DNA of 64,000 bases from Caulobacter sp. UNC358MFTsu5.1 (GTDB taxonomy: Bacteria; Pseudomonadota; Alphaproteobacteria; Caulobacterales; Caulobacteraceae), in the NCBI RefSeq assembly GCF_000712075.1, contig NZ_JONW01000011.1, forward strand, positions 1 through 64,000, given 5' to 3'. A program made the position numbers and the translations under genes. How positions within the stretch are numbered: the stretch's first letter is position 1; every line of letters begins with the position of its first letter. This document shows, in pieces, positions 15,046 to 23,750 of the stretch. The notes below the pieces were generated by a model. The model had not been told where the DNA came from. It was given only the letters and a program-made list of their open reading frames with translations, and did no database searches.

Positions 15046-16715
15046 CAGGCGGCCATCTCCGTCTTGGCGGCCTGGCGGATCATGTCCGAGGCCTTTTCGG
15101 CGATCATGATGGTGGGGGCGTTGGTGTTGCCCGAGACCAGGCGCGGCATGACCGAGGCGTCGACCACGCGCAGGCCCTGGAGACCCCGCACCCGCAGCTG
15201 GCTGTCGACCACGGCCATCGGTCCCGCGCCCATCTGGCAGGTGCCGACCGGGTGGTAGATCGTCGAGCCCGTGGCGCGGGCGAACTCCAGCAGGGCCGCG
15301 TCGCTGGCGAAATCCGCGCCGGGGTTCATCTCGTGGTCGATCAGCGGGGCGATGGCCGGCTGGGCGGCGATCTTGCGCGCCCATTTCAGGCCCGCCACCG
15401 TGACCTCCTGGTCCAGCGGATCGGACAGGTAGTTGGCGAAGATCGCCGGATAGGTCGACGGATCGGCCGACTTGATGCGGATATGGCCCCGGCTTTCGGG
15501 CCGCAGCTGGCACGGGGCGATGGTCAGGCCCGGCGCGCCCTCCAGCTCCATCTTCTGTTCGTTGAACAGCTTTTCCAGGTCCATCGTGGCCGGCAGGATG
15601 TGGAACTGGATGTCGGGCTCGGCGAGGTCGGGCCGAGATTTACAGAAGGCGGCGATGTGGGCCGCCGACAGGGTCAGCAGGCCCTTGCGCTGGAACAGGT
15701 ACTTCAGCGCCTCGGCCGCCAGGCGGCCGCCCTTGCTCTGCTCGTTGACCGACACCGTGCCGGCCTTCAGGCGGAAGCGGGCGCCGGTGACGTAATGGTC
15801 CTGCAGGTTCTCGCCGACGCCCGGCAGGTCGTGCACCACGGGGACGCCGTGCTCGGCCAGCAGCTGGCCCGGACCCACGCCCGACAGCTGCAGCAGCTGC
15901 GGCGAATTGATCGCCCCGCCGGCCAGGATGACCTCGGCCCGCGCCTTGGCGGTGCGGACCATGCCGTTCTGGATGAACTCGACGCCCACGGCGCGCTTGC
16001 CCTCGAACAGCACCTTGCGGCCCAGGGCGTTGGTCTCGACCTGGAGGTTCGGCCGGTTCATGGCCGGATGCAGATAGGCCACCGCCGCCGAGCAGCGCTG
16101 GCCGTTCTTCACCGTCAGCTGGTAGTAGGCCACGCCCTCCTGCTGGGCGCCGTTGACGTCGGCGTTGCGCGGGATGCCGGCCTCGACGCAGGCCTCGACC
16201 ACGGCGTCCGAGATCGGGTTGGTCTCGGTGACGTCCGAGACGTTCAGCGGGCCGCCGGTGGCGTGCCAGTCGCCGCAGCCGCCGCGCTCCTGGTGCTGGG
16301 CCTTGCGGAAGTAGGGATAGACGTCGTCCCAGGCCCAGCCCTCGCAGCCCAGCTGCCGCCAGCCGTCATAGTCGGCCTGCTGGCCGCGGATATAGAGCAG
16401 GCCGTTGATCGAGGACGAGCCGCCCAGCACCTTGCCGCGCGGCCAGACGTGCGAGCGGCCGCCGGTGCCGGGGTCCGGCTCGGTGGCGTACAGCCAGTTG
16501 ACCTTGGGATCCTTCAGGGTCTGGGCGTAGCCGACCGGGATGTGGATCATCAGGTTCGACATGAACTGGGACGGGTTCTTGGTCGGCCGGTCGTCGCCGC
16601 CGGCTTCCAGCAGCAGCACCTTGCGCCTGCCGTCCTCCGACAGCCGCGCCGCCAGCACGCAGCCGGCCGAACCGGCGCCCACGATGATGTAGTCGGCCTC
16701 GATGATCGACGTCAT
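15045..16715 (-). CDS. GMC-family FAD-dependent oxidoreductase
   Basis: A 556-residue enzyme of the choline dehydrogenase/AlkJ group, which oxidises an alcohol to an aldehyde. The FAD Rossmann motif GAGSAGCVLAARLSE lies at about residues 13-27. GMC signature regions include RGKVLGGSSSINGLLYIRG and AGGAINSPQLLQLSGVG. The C-terminal active-site region reads YHPVGTCQMG...NTNAPTIMIAEKAS, with the catalytic His and Asn. There is no signal peptide. It is the first gene of a two-gene operon with the acyl-CoA synthetase, and a crotonase gene is divergent from it, together suggesting oxidation of an alcohol-type carbon source. Confidence 0.92.
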   Translation of the reverse strand: MTSIIEADYIIVGAGSAGCVLAARLSEDGRRKVLLLEAGGDDRPTKNPSQFMSNLMIHIPVGYAQTLKDPKVNWLYATEPDPGTGGRSHVWPRGKVLGGSSSINGLLYIRGQQADYDGWRQLGCEGWAWDDVYPYFRKAQHQERGGCGDWHATGGPLNVSDVTETNPISDAVVEACVEAGIPRNADVNGAQQEGVAYYQLTVKNGQRCSAAVAYLHPAMNRPNLQVETNALGRKVLFEGKRAVGVEFIQNGMVRTAKARAEVILAGGAINSPQLLQLSGVGPGQLLAEHGVPVVHDLPGVGENLQDHYVTGARFRLKAGTVSVNEQSKGGRLAAEALKYLFQRKGLLTLSAAHIAAFCKSRPDLAEPDIQFHILPATMDLEKLFNEQKMELEGAPGLTIAPCQLRPESRGHIRIKSADPSTYPAIFANYLSDPLDQEVTVAGLKWARKIAAQPAIAPLIDHEMNPGADFASDAALLEFARATGSTIYHPVGTCQMGAGPMAVVDSQLRVRGLQGLRVVDASVMPRLVSGNTNAPTIMIAEKASDMIRQAAKTEMAA

Positions 16716-16881
16716 CGGATCCTCCCTTCACCGCCCGCGTGTGGTCCGCGTGATCGGTGTTCACCCGAACAATGCGCGGGTCTTCCGGGAACGCCAAGGG
16801 TGTCGTTGGGGAAGGGCGCGCAAGCGGTTGCGAGCGGTTCATACGCGTGTTTGAGTGCGGCTGAACTGGAGGAACAACATC

Positions 16882-17766
16882 ATGGCCGCGCCGACCTTCG
16901 AGACCCTGCTCTACGCCGTCGAGGACGGGATCGCGACCATCACCCTGAACCGTCCGGACAAGCTGAACGCCTTCACCGCCCGGATGATGAAGGAGATGAT
17001 CAAGGTGTTCGACCTGACCGACGCCGACGACGCGGTGCGGGCGGTGATCGTCACCGGCGCCGGCCGGGCCTTCTGCGCCGGGGCCGACCTGTCGGGCGGC
17101 GGCTCGACCTTCGACCGCACCGCGCCCCAGGCCCTGGAGCGCGAGGAGGGCAAGGTCGGCGACGTCTATCGCGACGGCGGCGGCCGGGTGACCCTGAGGA
17201 TGTACGAGAGCCTCAAGCCGATCATCGCCGCCGTGAACGGCCCGGCCGTCGGGGTGGGCGTGACCATGCAGCTGCCGATGGACATCCGCCTGGCCTCGAC
17301 CGACGCCAAGTTCGGCTTCGTCTTCGCCCGCCGGGGCATCACGCCCGAGGCCGCCTCGTCCTGGTTCCTGCCGCGGCTGGTCGGCCTGCAGACGGCGCTG
17401 GAGTGGTGCTACACCGGCCGGGTGTTCGGCGCGCAGGAAGCGCTGGACCGAGGCCTGGTCCGCTCGCTGCACGCGCCGGAGGACCTGCTGCCGGCCGCCC
17501 GGGCCCTGGCCCGCGAGATTGCCGACAACACCGCCCCGGTCTCGGTGGCCCTGACCCGCCAGCTGCTGTGGCGCATGGCCGGCGCCGACCATCCGATGGA
17601 GGCCCACAAGGCCGACAGCCGCGCCATCCAGTCGCGCGGCGCGGCCGGCGACGCCAAGGAGGGGGTCAGCTCGTTCCTCGAGAAGCGCCCGCCGGTCTAT
17701 CCGGACAAGGTGTCCAAGGACCTGCCGGACATCTGGCCGGAATGGGGCGAGCATCCGTTCAAGTAA
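16882..17766 (+). CDS. Enoyl-CoA hydratase/isomerase (crotonase) family protein
   Basis: A 294-residue crotonase-fold enzyme. The N-terminus reads IATITLNRPDKLNAFT. The first oxyanion-hole strand is GRAFCAGADLSGGG. The second is NGPAVGVGVTMQLPMDIRLAS. A glutamate sits at the catalytic position in RRGITPEAASSWFLPRLVG. The start at 16882 has GGAGG 10 bases upstream. It is divergent from the GMC/acyl-CoA synthetase operon and is probably part of the same catabolic pathway. A hydratase or isomerase role cannot be separated from sequence alone. Confidence 0.9.
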   Translation: MAAPTFETLLYAVEDGIATITLNRPDKLNAFTARMMKEMIKVFDLTDADDAVRAVIVTGAGRAFCAGADLSGGGSTFDRTAPQALEREEGKVGDVYRDGGGRVTLRMYESLKPIIAAVNGPAVGVGVTMQLPMDIRLASTDAKFGFVFARRGITPEAASSWFLPRLVGLQTALEWCYTGRVFGAQEALDRGLVRSLHAPEDLLPAARALAREIADNTAPVSVALTRQLLWRMAGADHPMEAHKADSRAIQSRGAAGDAKEGVSSFLEKRPPVYPDKVSKDLPDIWPEWGEHPFK

Positions 17767-17771
17767 AAATA

Positions 17772-18007
17772 CCCTCTCTCATAGAGAGAGGGAGGGGCCC
17801 GCCGCCGCAGGCGGTGGGAGGGTGAGAGGTTTCACTGCTCACCGGCAAACCCAGAGCTGTTCAGCGCCTTCGATACGATCCGGACTTCCACCTTCAATGG
17901 GGCCGCCGAGACGTGCCGTCTTCGTCGGAGCTTCATCCTGAGAGATTGTAACCTCTCACCCTCCCACCGCTTCGCGGCGGGCCCCTCCCTCTCTCAAAGA
18001 GAGAGGG
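17772..18007. repeat. Long inverted repeat, 57-59-base arms
   Basis: The left arm 17772-17830 and right arm 17951-18007 are reverse complements with few differences. Each contains a CCCTCTCTC hairpin, then GGAGGGGCCCGCCG, a small GC hairpin and GTGGGAGGGTGAGAGG. The spacer of 120 bases holds no gene. The hairpin core also occurs at 6438-6460. It fills the gap between the crotonase and msrC-like genes. Confidence 0.85.
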
Positions 18008-18055
18008 GTTACGCGCCCCCTCGCATCCGCCCTGGAAAGCGCTATATCCCCGCCC

Positions 18056-18550
18056 ATGGCCGAAGCTTTCAACGACAAGACCCTGACCGCCGACAAGGCC
18101 GCCCGCTACGCCGAGGTGGCCGACGAGATCGCCTCGGTGCTGGATGGCGAGACCAACCTGACCGCGCGCATGGCGACCGTGGCCTCGATGCTGGCGTCCA
18201 GCTTCGACCACTATTTCTGGACCGGCTTCTACGTGGTCGATCCGCTGAAGGACCGCGAGCTGGTGGTCGGGCCCTACCAGGGCACCCTGGGCTGCCTGCG
18301 CATCGCCTTCGGGCGCGGCGTCTGCGGCGCGGCGGCGGCCACGGGCCAGACCCAGCTGGTCGAGGACGTCCACGCCTTTCCGGGACACATCGCCTGCGAC
18401 AGCCGGTCCCAAAGCGAGATCGTCGTCCCGGTGTTCGACGCGGCGGGGACCCTGCTGGCGGTGTTCGACGTCGATTCCGACCGGCCGGCGGCCTTCGACA
18501 CCGTCGATCAGCACGGCATCGAGACTATCCTGAAGGCCACTTTCGCCTAG
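18056..18550 (+). CDS. msrC: Free methionine-(R)-sulfoxide reductase, GAF type
   Basis: A 164-residue GAF-domain enzyme that reduces free Met-R-sulfoxide in the cytoplasm. The full fRMsr pattern is present: WTGFYVVDPL, GPYQGTLGCLRIAFGRGVCG and EDVHAFPGHIACDSRSQSEIVVPV. The three redox cysteines are Cys80, Cys90 and Cys114. Length is typical. It stands alone, followed by the acyltransferase/glycosyltransferase operon after a 90-base gap. Confidence 0.93.
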   Translation: MAEAFNDKTLTADKAARYAEVADEIASVLDGETNLTARMATVASMLASSFDHYFWTGFYVVDPLKDRELVVGPYQGTLGCLRIAFGRGVCGAAAATGQTQLVEDVHAFPGHIACDSRSQSEIVVPVFDAAGTLLAVFDVDSDRPAAFDTVDQHGIETILKATFA

Positions 18551-18639
18551 CAAGCGTATCTGGGCCGATACAGATGGCCCGCTGGTTGCAACGACAGCTG
18601 CACTATTCCCTAACCGGACCGGATTAGGACAGGTGTCGA

Positions 18640-19776
18640 ATGCTGGACGTTGAAACCCTTCATCCCCGTGCTCTGTCGCAGGCCGACGTGGCGCTGTGGC
18701 GCGAGATGGCGGCGGCCGAGCCGGCCTTCGCCGGCCCGTTGCTGGGTCCCGACTTCGCGCTGGCCGTCGGCGCCGTGCGCGACGACGCCAGGGTGGCGGT
18801 GATCCGTCGCGACGGCGAGACCGTGGGCTTCCTGCCGCATCATCGCCGTCCCGGCGCCATGGCCCGGGCCATCGGCTCGCCGCTGTCGGACTATCACGGC
18901 CTGGTCTCGCGCGCCGACGCCCGCCTGGACGCCGCCGAGGTGCTGCGCGCTGCCGACCTGACCGCCTATCGGTACTCCGGCCTGGTGGACCCACACGGCG
19001 TGTTCGGCCGGTCCGAGCAGAAGACCGCCCACGTCATCGACCTGGGCACCGCGGGCGGCGACGCGGCCGCCTATCTGGAGGCCGTCCGCGCGGCCAGCCC
19101 CAAGAAGATCAAGAACTGGCGCCGGCTGGACAACAAGCTGGAACGCGAGATGGGGACCATCGAATTGGTCGCCCCCGACCGCTCGCAGGAAGCCTTCGAC
19201 CAGCTGATCGCCTGGAAGCGCGAGCAGCTGGAGCGCACCGGCGTCCACGACTTCCTGCGTCCCGACTGGGTGCGCGGCCTGCTGACGGACCTGTTCCTGA
19301 AGCAGACCGGGCCGTTCCAGGGGCTGATGATCAACCTCTACGCCGGCGGCCAGCTGGTGGCCGGCCATTTCGGCGTGCGGCTGGACGGCGTCTACCACCC
19401 GTGGATCGCCTCGACCAATCCGGCCTATGGCGAATGGTCGCCGGGCCAGATCTTCTTCATGCGCGCCATCGCCGCCATGCCCGAGTTGGGCCTGCGCCAC
19501 TACGACCTCGGCCCCGGCCACGACCACTACAAGGGCGCCTACGCCCTGAGCCAGGTCCGGATCGGCGACGGCACGGCCACGGCCGCGACCATGGCCGGCC
19601 GCGTGGCCAGCTCGCTGGACGGGGTCCTGGCCCTGGCCGGCTCGCACGGCGCGGGGCCGGTCGGGCGGCTGAGCCGGCGGATGGAAGCCATCGCCAGCGT
19701 CGAGCTGACCCTGGGCGGCCGGGTGCGCGGTCTGGTCGACGCCTTCGCTAACCAAGCGCAAAGGCGAGGCGGCTAA
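18640..19776 (+). CDS. BioF2/FemAB-like GNAT acyltransferase
   Basis: A 378-residue protein of the GNAT-related FemAB/CelD (BioF2-like) group, which transfers acyl or amino-acyl groups, often onto polysaccharide or peptidoglycan precursors. Seen marks are KKIKNWRRLDNKLEREMG, QLIAWKREQLERTGVHDF, a GHFGVRLDGVYHPWIASTNP strand region and HYDLGPGHDHYKGAYA near residue 288. No signal or membrane segment is present. It heads a three-gene operon (24-base gap, then 4-base overlap) with a glycosyltransferase and a cupin-like enzyme. A role in decorating a cell-surface glycan is inference. Confidence 0.82.
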   Translation: MLDVETLHPRALSQADVALWREMAAAEPAFAGPLLGPDFALAVGAVRDDARVAVIRRDGETVGFLPHHRRPGAMARAIGSPLSDYHGLVSRADARLDAAEVLRAADLTAYRYSGLVDPHGVFGRSEQKTAHVIDLGTAGGDAAAYLEAVRAASPKKIKNWRRLDNKLEREMGTIELVAPDRSQEAFDQLIAWKREQLERTGVHDFLRPDWVRGLLTDLFLKQTGPFQGLMINLYAGGQLVAGHFGVRLDGVYHPWIASTNPAYGEWSPGQIFFMRAIAAMPELGLRHYDLGPGHDHYKGAYALSQVRIGDGTATAATMAGRVASSLDGVLALAGSHGAGPVGRLSRRMEAIASVELTLGGRVRGLVDAFANQAQRRGG

Positions 19777-19800
19777 GCTCCGCCAAAGCCTGGAGTCCGC

Positions 19801-20721
19801 ATGCGCGTCACGGTCATGATCCCCACCCAGCGGCGTCCGCACGGCCTGGCCGTCGCGGTCCGTTCGGTGTGCGCCCAGGAAGGCGTCGATTTCGCCGGCC
19901 TGGAGCTGGTGGTCGTGGACAACGACCAGGCGCCGTCGGCGCAAGGGACCGTCGCCGAACTGGCCGGGCAGGCGCCGTTTCCGGTCCACTATGTCCACGA
20001 GCCGCGCCCCGGCGTGGCCCACGCCCGCAACGCCGGCATGGCCAAGGCGTCCGGCGACCTGATCGCCTTCCTGGACGACGACGAGGAGGCGCCGGCCGGC
20101 TGGCTGGCGGCCCTGCTGGCGGCCCAGGCGCGCTACCAGGCCGACGTCGTGTTCGGCCCGGTCCGGGCCCGCGCCCCGGCCAGCGTCACCGCCCATCGCG
20201 ACTATCTGGAGCGCTTCTTCTCGCGCCTGGGTCCCGCCGAGGCCGGGATCATCGACCACTATTACGGCTGCGGCGACAGCCTGCTGCGCCGCGCCGCCTT
20301 GCCCGACCCGCTCGCGCCCTTCGCCGTGGAGCGCAACCACATCGGCGGCGAGGACGACATGCTGTTCGGCCACATGAAGGCCGGCGGGGCGCGCTTCGCC
20401 TGGGAGCCGGCGGCCTGGGTCTGGGAAGACCCCGTGCCCGATCGCCTCAGCCTGGACTACACGATCCGCCGCGCCTTCGCCTACGGCCAGGGCCCGACCT
20501 CGCACTGCGCCGCCGCCGTCCCGCCCGACCGCGTGGGCGTGGCCCGCTGGATGGCGGTCGGGGTCGTGCAGAGCGCGCTGTTCGGCCTGGTGGCCGGCTT
20601 CAAGTGGCTGACCCGGGCGGGCGACCGCGCCGAGTGGCTGGACCGCGCCGCCCGCGGCCTGGGCAAGACCCTGTGGTGGGGCCCGTTCAAGATCCACTTC
20701 TACGGAAGGACCGCGTCGTGA
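19801..20721 (+). CDS. Family 2 glycosyltransferase
   Basis: A 306-residue GT-A-fold enzyme. The N-terminus MRVTVMIPTQRRPHGL is the nucleotide-binding strand. HEPRPGVAHARNAGM and the metal-binding DDD at residues 92-94 (AFLDDDEEAP) are standard GT2 features. A GGEDD motif near residue 182 is the probable acceptor/base region. The C-terminal third has a hydrophobic, possibly membrane-associated helix (MAVGVVQSALFGLVAGFKWL). Its stop overlaps the cupin gene start by four bases. Donor and acceptor are unknown. Confidence 0.9.
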   Translation: MRVTVMIPTQRRPHGLAVAVRSVCAQEGVDFAGLELVVVDNDQAPSAQGTVAELAGQAPFPVHYVHEPRPGVAHARNAGMAKASGDLIAFLDDDEEAPAGWLAALLAAQARYQADVVFGPVRARAPASVTAHRDYLERFFSRLGPAEAGIIDHYYGCGDSLLRRAALPDPLAPFAVERNHIGGEDDMLFGHMKAGGARFAWEPAAWVWEDPVPDRLSLDYTIRRAFAYGQGPTSHCAAAVPPDRVGVARWMAVGVVQSALFGLVAGFKWLTRAGDRAEWLDRAARGLGKTLWWGPFKIHFYGRTAS

Positions 20722-21635
20722 GCATCATCAGCGACTGGACCGACGACAAGGCCAAGGCGTTCGGCCGCGAGAACCTGGTGTTCCAGCACGGCCTGCACGA
20801 GCGGCCGATGTTCGACGACGAGGGCCTGGCGCGCCTGCTGGACCAGTATCCGCGCGAGCACCTGGGCGTCTTCACCATGGGGGAGGACCCCAAGGCCTGG
20901 ACCACCTGGCGCAAGGGCGCGGCGGGCAACCTGACCGGCGACCAGCTGCTGGAGGCCGCCAAGGCCGGCCGCATCTGGCTGAACCTGCGCAAGACCAACG
21001 ACTTCGTTCCCGAATATGCCGCCCTCTGCGACGAGATCTTCGCCGAGAAGGAGGCCCGCGCGCCGGGCCTGAAGACCTTCAAGCGCGACCTGGGCATGCT
21101 GATCAGCAGCGCAAACGCCCAGGTCTTCTATCACCTGGACGTGCCGCTGGTTTCGCTGTGGCAGATCCGCGGACAGAAGAAGGTCTGGGTCTATCCGGTC
21201 GCCGATCCCTATGTGGGCGAACTGGCGCTGGAGAAGATCGTCTTGAAGGAGACGGCCGAGCAGTTCGCCTTCGATCCCGCCTGGGACGCGGGCGCCCAGG
21301 CCTATGACCTGACGCCCGGGACCATGGTCACCTGGCGGCAGAACGCTCCGCACCGGATCGAGAACGGCCCGATGCTGAACGTCTCGATCTCGATCGAATT
21401 CATGACGCCGCCGGCCCTGATGCGGGCCAACGTCATCTACGCCAACGGCGTGCTGCGCCGGCGGCTGGGCGCCCGGCCGCGCATCCAGGACGGCTTCGGC
21501 CCGACGGCCCTGGGCAAGCTGGCCGTGGCGCGCGGGGCCAAGGCCCTGAACCTGCAGACCCCGCACGTGCGGCATTTGCCGGTGACGTTCGGGCTGGATG
21601 CGGCGCGGCCGGGGGTGCTGGTCGAGCGGGGCTGA
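20718..21635 (+). CDS. Cupin/JmjC-like putative Fe(II) oxygenase
   Basis: A 305-residue protein. The double-stranded beta-helix carries an HxD...H iron triad: His139 and Asp141 in VFYHLDVP and His212 in QNAPHRIENG. RGQKKVWVYP resembles the conserved strand of JmjC/cupin_8 hydroxylases. An oxygenase role is inference; such proteins are often labelled cupin-like or transcriptional regulators. The GTG start overlaps the glycosyltransferase stop (GTGA), with GGAAGGA upstream. It probably acts on the same product as the acyltransferase and glycosyltransferase. Confidence 0.82.
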   Translation: MSIISDWTDDKAKAFGRENLVFQHGLHERPMFDDEGLARLLDQYPREHLGVFTMGEDPKAWTTWRKGAAGNLTGDQLLEAAKAGRIWLNLRKTNDFVPEYAALCDEIFAEKEARAPGLKTFKRDLGMLISSANAQVFYHLDVPLVSLWQIRGQKKVWVYPVADPYVGELALEKIVLKETAEQFAFDPAWDAGAQAYDLTPGTMVTWRQNAPHRIENGPMLNVSISIEFMTPPALMRANVIYANGVLRRRLGARPRIQDGFGPTALGKLAVARGAKALNLQTPHVRHLPVTFGLDAARPGVLVERG

Positions 21636-21665
21636 GCTCGCGCATTTCCCTTAGCTTTTCTATGG

Positions 21666-21800
21666 GCCGTCATCCCGGGCCTTGTGCCCGGGACCCCTCT
21701 GTCCCCCGCAAGTGCGAGTGGGGCGGTTCGCTATCGAACCGCTTGCGCTTCACGTGCGAACTGAAGCAGGGGTCTCGGGCACAAGGCCCGGGATGACGGC
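21666..21800. repeat. GTCATCCCGG inverted repeat, copy A
   Basis: The 33-base arms 21666-21698 and 21768-21800 are reverse complements except at one position. They begin GCCGTCATCCCGGGCC. An inner palindrome GCGGTTCG/CGAACCGC lies at 21723-21742. The element is related to those at 22343-22447 and 61321-61431. No gene is inside. Confidence 0.85.
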
Positions 21801-21881
21801 TGAAAAGGGGAGTAAAAAGCGCGCCTCGCGCTGGACGTGCATCGCTCCGCGTGGTCCGATCCGGAAAACGGAGGGGCTCCA

Positions 21882-22322
21882 ATGCGTCCGATCCTGTTGC
21901 TCGCCGTGTTGGCGACCGTATCCTTCGCGCCTTCAGCCCACGCCGCCCCGTTCAAGCCCGCCAAGCCCCCGCCCAAGGCGGCCGACGACGCCCTGTCCAG
22001 CGGTCCGAAGGCCTATGTCGGCGCCTGGAGCGTCGGCAAGGACGGGGAGGGGGCCGACGTCTGCACGGTCCGGTTCAATGCGGCCGGGGTGATCGGCGGT
22101 TTCCAGTTGGTGGCGCCGAAGGCCTGCAAGGACGCGGTTCCCCGCTGGGACGACCTCTACGCCTGGCGAGTGGGCCAGAACGGCGACATCGTCATGGCCG
22201 ACGCCACGCGGCGCAGCGTCTATGTGTTCCACAAGCTGGACGACGACGTCTGGGCCACCGAGGGCAGCGACTGGGAGCGGCTGCTGCTGCAGAAGGCGAC
22301 GAAGGTGGGCGTCGGCAAGTAG
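21882..22322 (+). CDS. AprI/Inh-like metalloprotease inhibitor, exported
   Basis: This is a 146-residue protein. Residues 1-21 are a signal peptide (ending APSAHA). The mature part matches the AprI/Inh inhibitor layout: YVGAWSV...CTVRFN, then GGFQLVAPKACKDAVPRWDDLYAWRV, GDIVMADATRRSVYVF and a final tryptophan strand. It has two cysteines, as in the family. Such proteins guard the periplasm against secreted RTX metalloproteases. No target protease gene is adjacent. The ATG at 21882 has GGAGGGGC upstream and starts directly at the signal peptide. Confidence 0.72.
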   Translation: MRPILLLAVLATVSFAPSAHAAPFKPAKPPPKAADDALSSGPKAYVGAWSVGKDGEGADVCTVRFNAAGVIGGFQLVAPKACKDAVPRWDDLYAWRVGQNGDIVMADATRRSVYVFHKLDDDVWATEGSDWERLLLQKATKVGVGK

Positions 22323-22342
22323 GGTCTTCAATGTTCCATGAG

Positions 22343-22447
22343 GTTGTCATCCCGGCCGTAGCGGAGCGGAGAGCCGGGGCCCAGGGCAACCCGCAGTGCG
22401 CCGGCCCCTGGGTCCCGGACAGCGCTGCGCGCTTCCGGGATGACAAC
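22343..22447. repeat. GTCATCCCGG inverted repeat, copy B
   Basis: GTTGTCATCCCGG at 22343-22355 pairs with CCGGGATGACAAC at 22435-22447. The interior carries GGGTCCCGGACAGCGC, also found in reverse in the 61321-61431 element. It lies 20 bases after the AprI-like gene. Confidence 0.85.
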
Positions 22448-22518
22448 AGGTGGAGCGGACTGGGGCAGGCGCGTGGCTGCGACCTCCGCCACCACGCCCC
22501 ATCCGCCTCGCGAGAGCC

Positions 22519-22941
22519 TCATCGCGCTCGCCCCCGCACGGCCAGCCAGCCGCCGATCCAGCACAGCGGCAGGCCGGTGACGGCCAGCAGGATCGGGTAC
22601 CAGTGCGGCCCCAGGCCCAGGTTCCAGGTGGCGATCACCCCCGCCGTACCGGCGATCAGGCCCAGCACGCTCAGGATGAAGGCGTGGCGCAGCGGGGTGT
22701 TGGGCGCCAGCCTGGCGGTGATCCAGCCACCGAGCAGGGTGAAGACGCTGCGATAGGCCAGGGCCAGCAGGTTCAGTAGCGGATCGTGCATCCCCTGTTC
22801 CGGCGGCGGATAGACCTTGGCGGCGTGCAGCACCGCGTCGGTGGCGGTGGACAGCACGACCACGACCAGGAAGCCGGCGATCACGGCCAGCACGCTCCGG
22901 CCGATGCTCAGGGGCGAGGTACGCAGGGCAAGCTCACTCAT
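22519..22941 (-). CDS. Integral membrane protein, 140 residues
   Basis: Four hydrophobic segments are visible (VLAVIAGFLVVVVLSTATDAVL, LALAYRSVFTLLGGWITARL, AFILSVLGLIAGTAGVIATW, ILLAVTGLPLCWIGGWLAV). There is no recognised enzymatic motif. The start at 22941 (MSELALRTSP) is preferred to a longer frame because GGAGAC lies just upstream. A DNA repair gene lies upstream on the same strand after 111 bases. Its function is unknown. Confidence 0.72.
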   Translation of the reverse strand: MSELALRTSPLSIGRSVLAVIAGFLVVVVLSTATDAVLHAAKVYPPPEQGMHDPLLNLLALAYRSVFTLLGGWITARLAPNTPLRHAFILSVLGLIAGTAGVIATWNLGLGPHWYPILLAVTGLPLCWIGGWLAVRGRAR

Positions 22942-23052
22942 CGACGGTCTCCTTGGGAGCTGTTGAAGGAAAGACGTTTGGGTAGGGCCCGGCACGACAT
23001 CGCCGGGTCGGATTTTCTTCGAAGCGCGGTGGAGCGGCTGCGAACGGCCGGA

Positions 23053-23727
23053 TCAGGGCCGCGCCGCCGCCTTCTCCAGCGCCCGCATGGCGTCCTTGCC
23101 GATCCACCGCGCCGAGGCCTCGGGCGAGGCGGCCAGGCGGCGGGCGGTCTCGAGCGCGGCGGCTTTCAGGACCGGACTCTCGCGCAGTCCGATCGCCCGC
23201 AGCGCCCAGTTCACGGCCTTCTTGACGAAGTTCCGATCATCGCCGGCCGCGCGTTCGATCAGCGCCAGGCCGTCCAGGAACGGCTGGTCGTCGCGGTCCT
23301 TGCCGTGCAGGGCCAGGCAGGCCAGCAGGGCGAAGGCGGCCCGGCGGCCGAACTCGTCGTTCAACGGGGCCCAGGCGGCGATCCTGGCCCAGGCGTGGGG
23401 CGAGCGGTCGAACAGTTTGAAGCAGGCGGTGTCGACGATCGCCCAGTTGTCGAACCCGGCCCGCCAGGCGTCCATCTGCTGGGGCGTCACCTGCTCGACG
23501 TCGTCGACCAGGCAGGCCAGCATCCGCGCCTCGTAGACCCCGGTGGCCCACAGGGCGGCGGCCAGGTCGTGGTCGCGGTCCAGGCGCTTGGCGATCTTCT
23601 GCAAGTTGGCCATCGACACCCCCAGGGCGGTGGGCGCGACGATGCCGAACCGGTTCAGATTGGCCAGGTCGTGGGCGGTGGCCGCAGACCGCAGGGCGGC
23701 CATGGCGTCGGCGAGGCGCTGATCCAT
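23053..23727 (-). CDS. DNA alkylation repair protein, AlkD-like HEAT fold
   Basis: A 224-residue all-helical protein of the DNA alkylation repair family, whose characterised members are glycosylases that remove cationic N3/N7-alkyl purines. Family marks are NLNRFGI...GVSMANLQKIAK, HDLAAALWATGVYEARMLACLVDD, FDNWAIVDTACFKLFD with the conserved W and D, and FVKKAVNWALRAIG. It lies 23 bases after the SRPBCC gene on the same strand and may be co-transcribed with the ArsR-SRPBCC pair. Confidence 0.88.
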   Translation of the reverse strand: MDQRLADAMAALRSAATAHDLANLNRFGIVAPTALGVSMANLQKIAKRLDRDHDLAAALWATGVYEARMLACLVDDVEQVTPQQMDAWRAGFDNWAIVDTACFKLFDRSPHAWARIAAWAPLNDEFGRRAAFALLACLALHGKDRDDQPFLDGLALIERAAGDDRNFVKKAVNWALRAIGLRESPVLKAAALETARRLAASPEASARWIGKDAMRALEKAAARP

Positions 23728-23750
23728 GGCCTGTCCCCTGGTTGCCGCGG

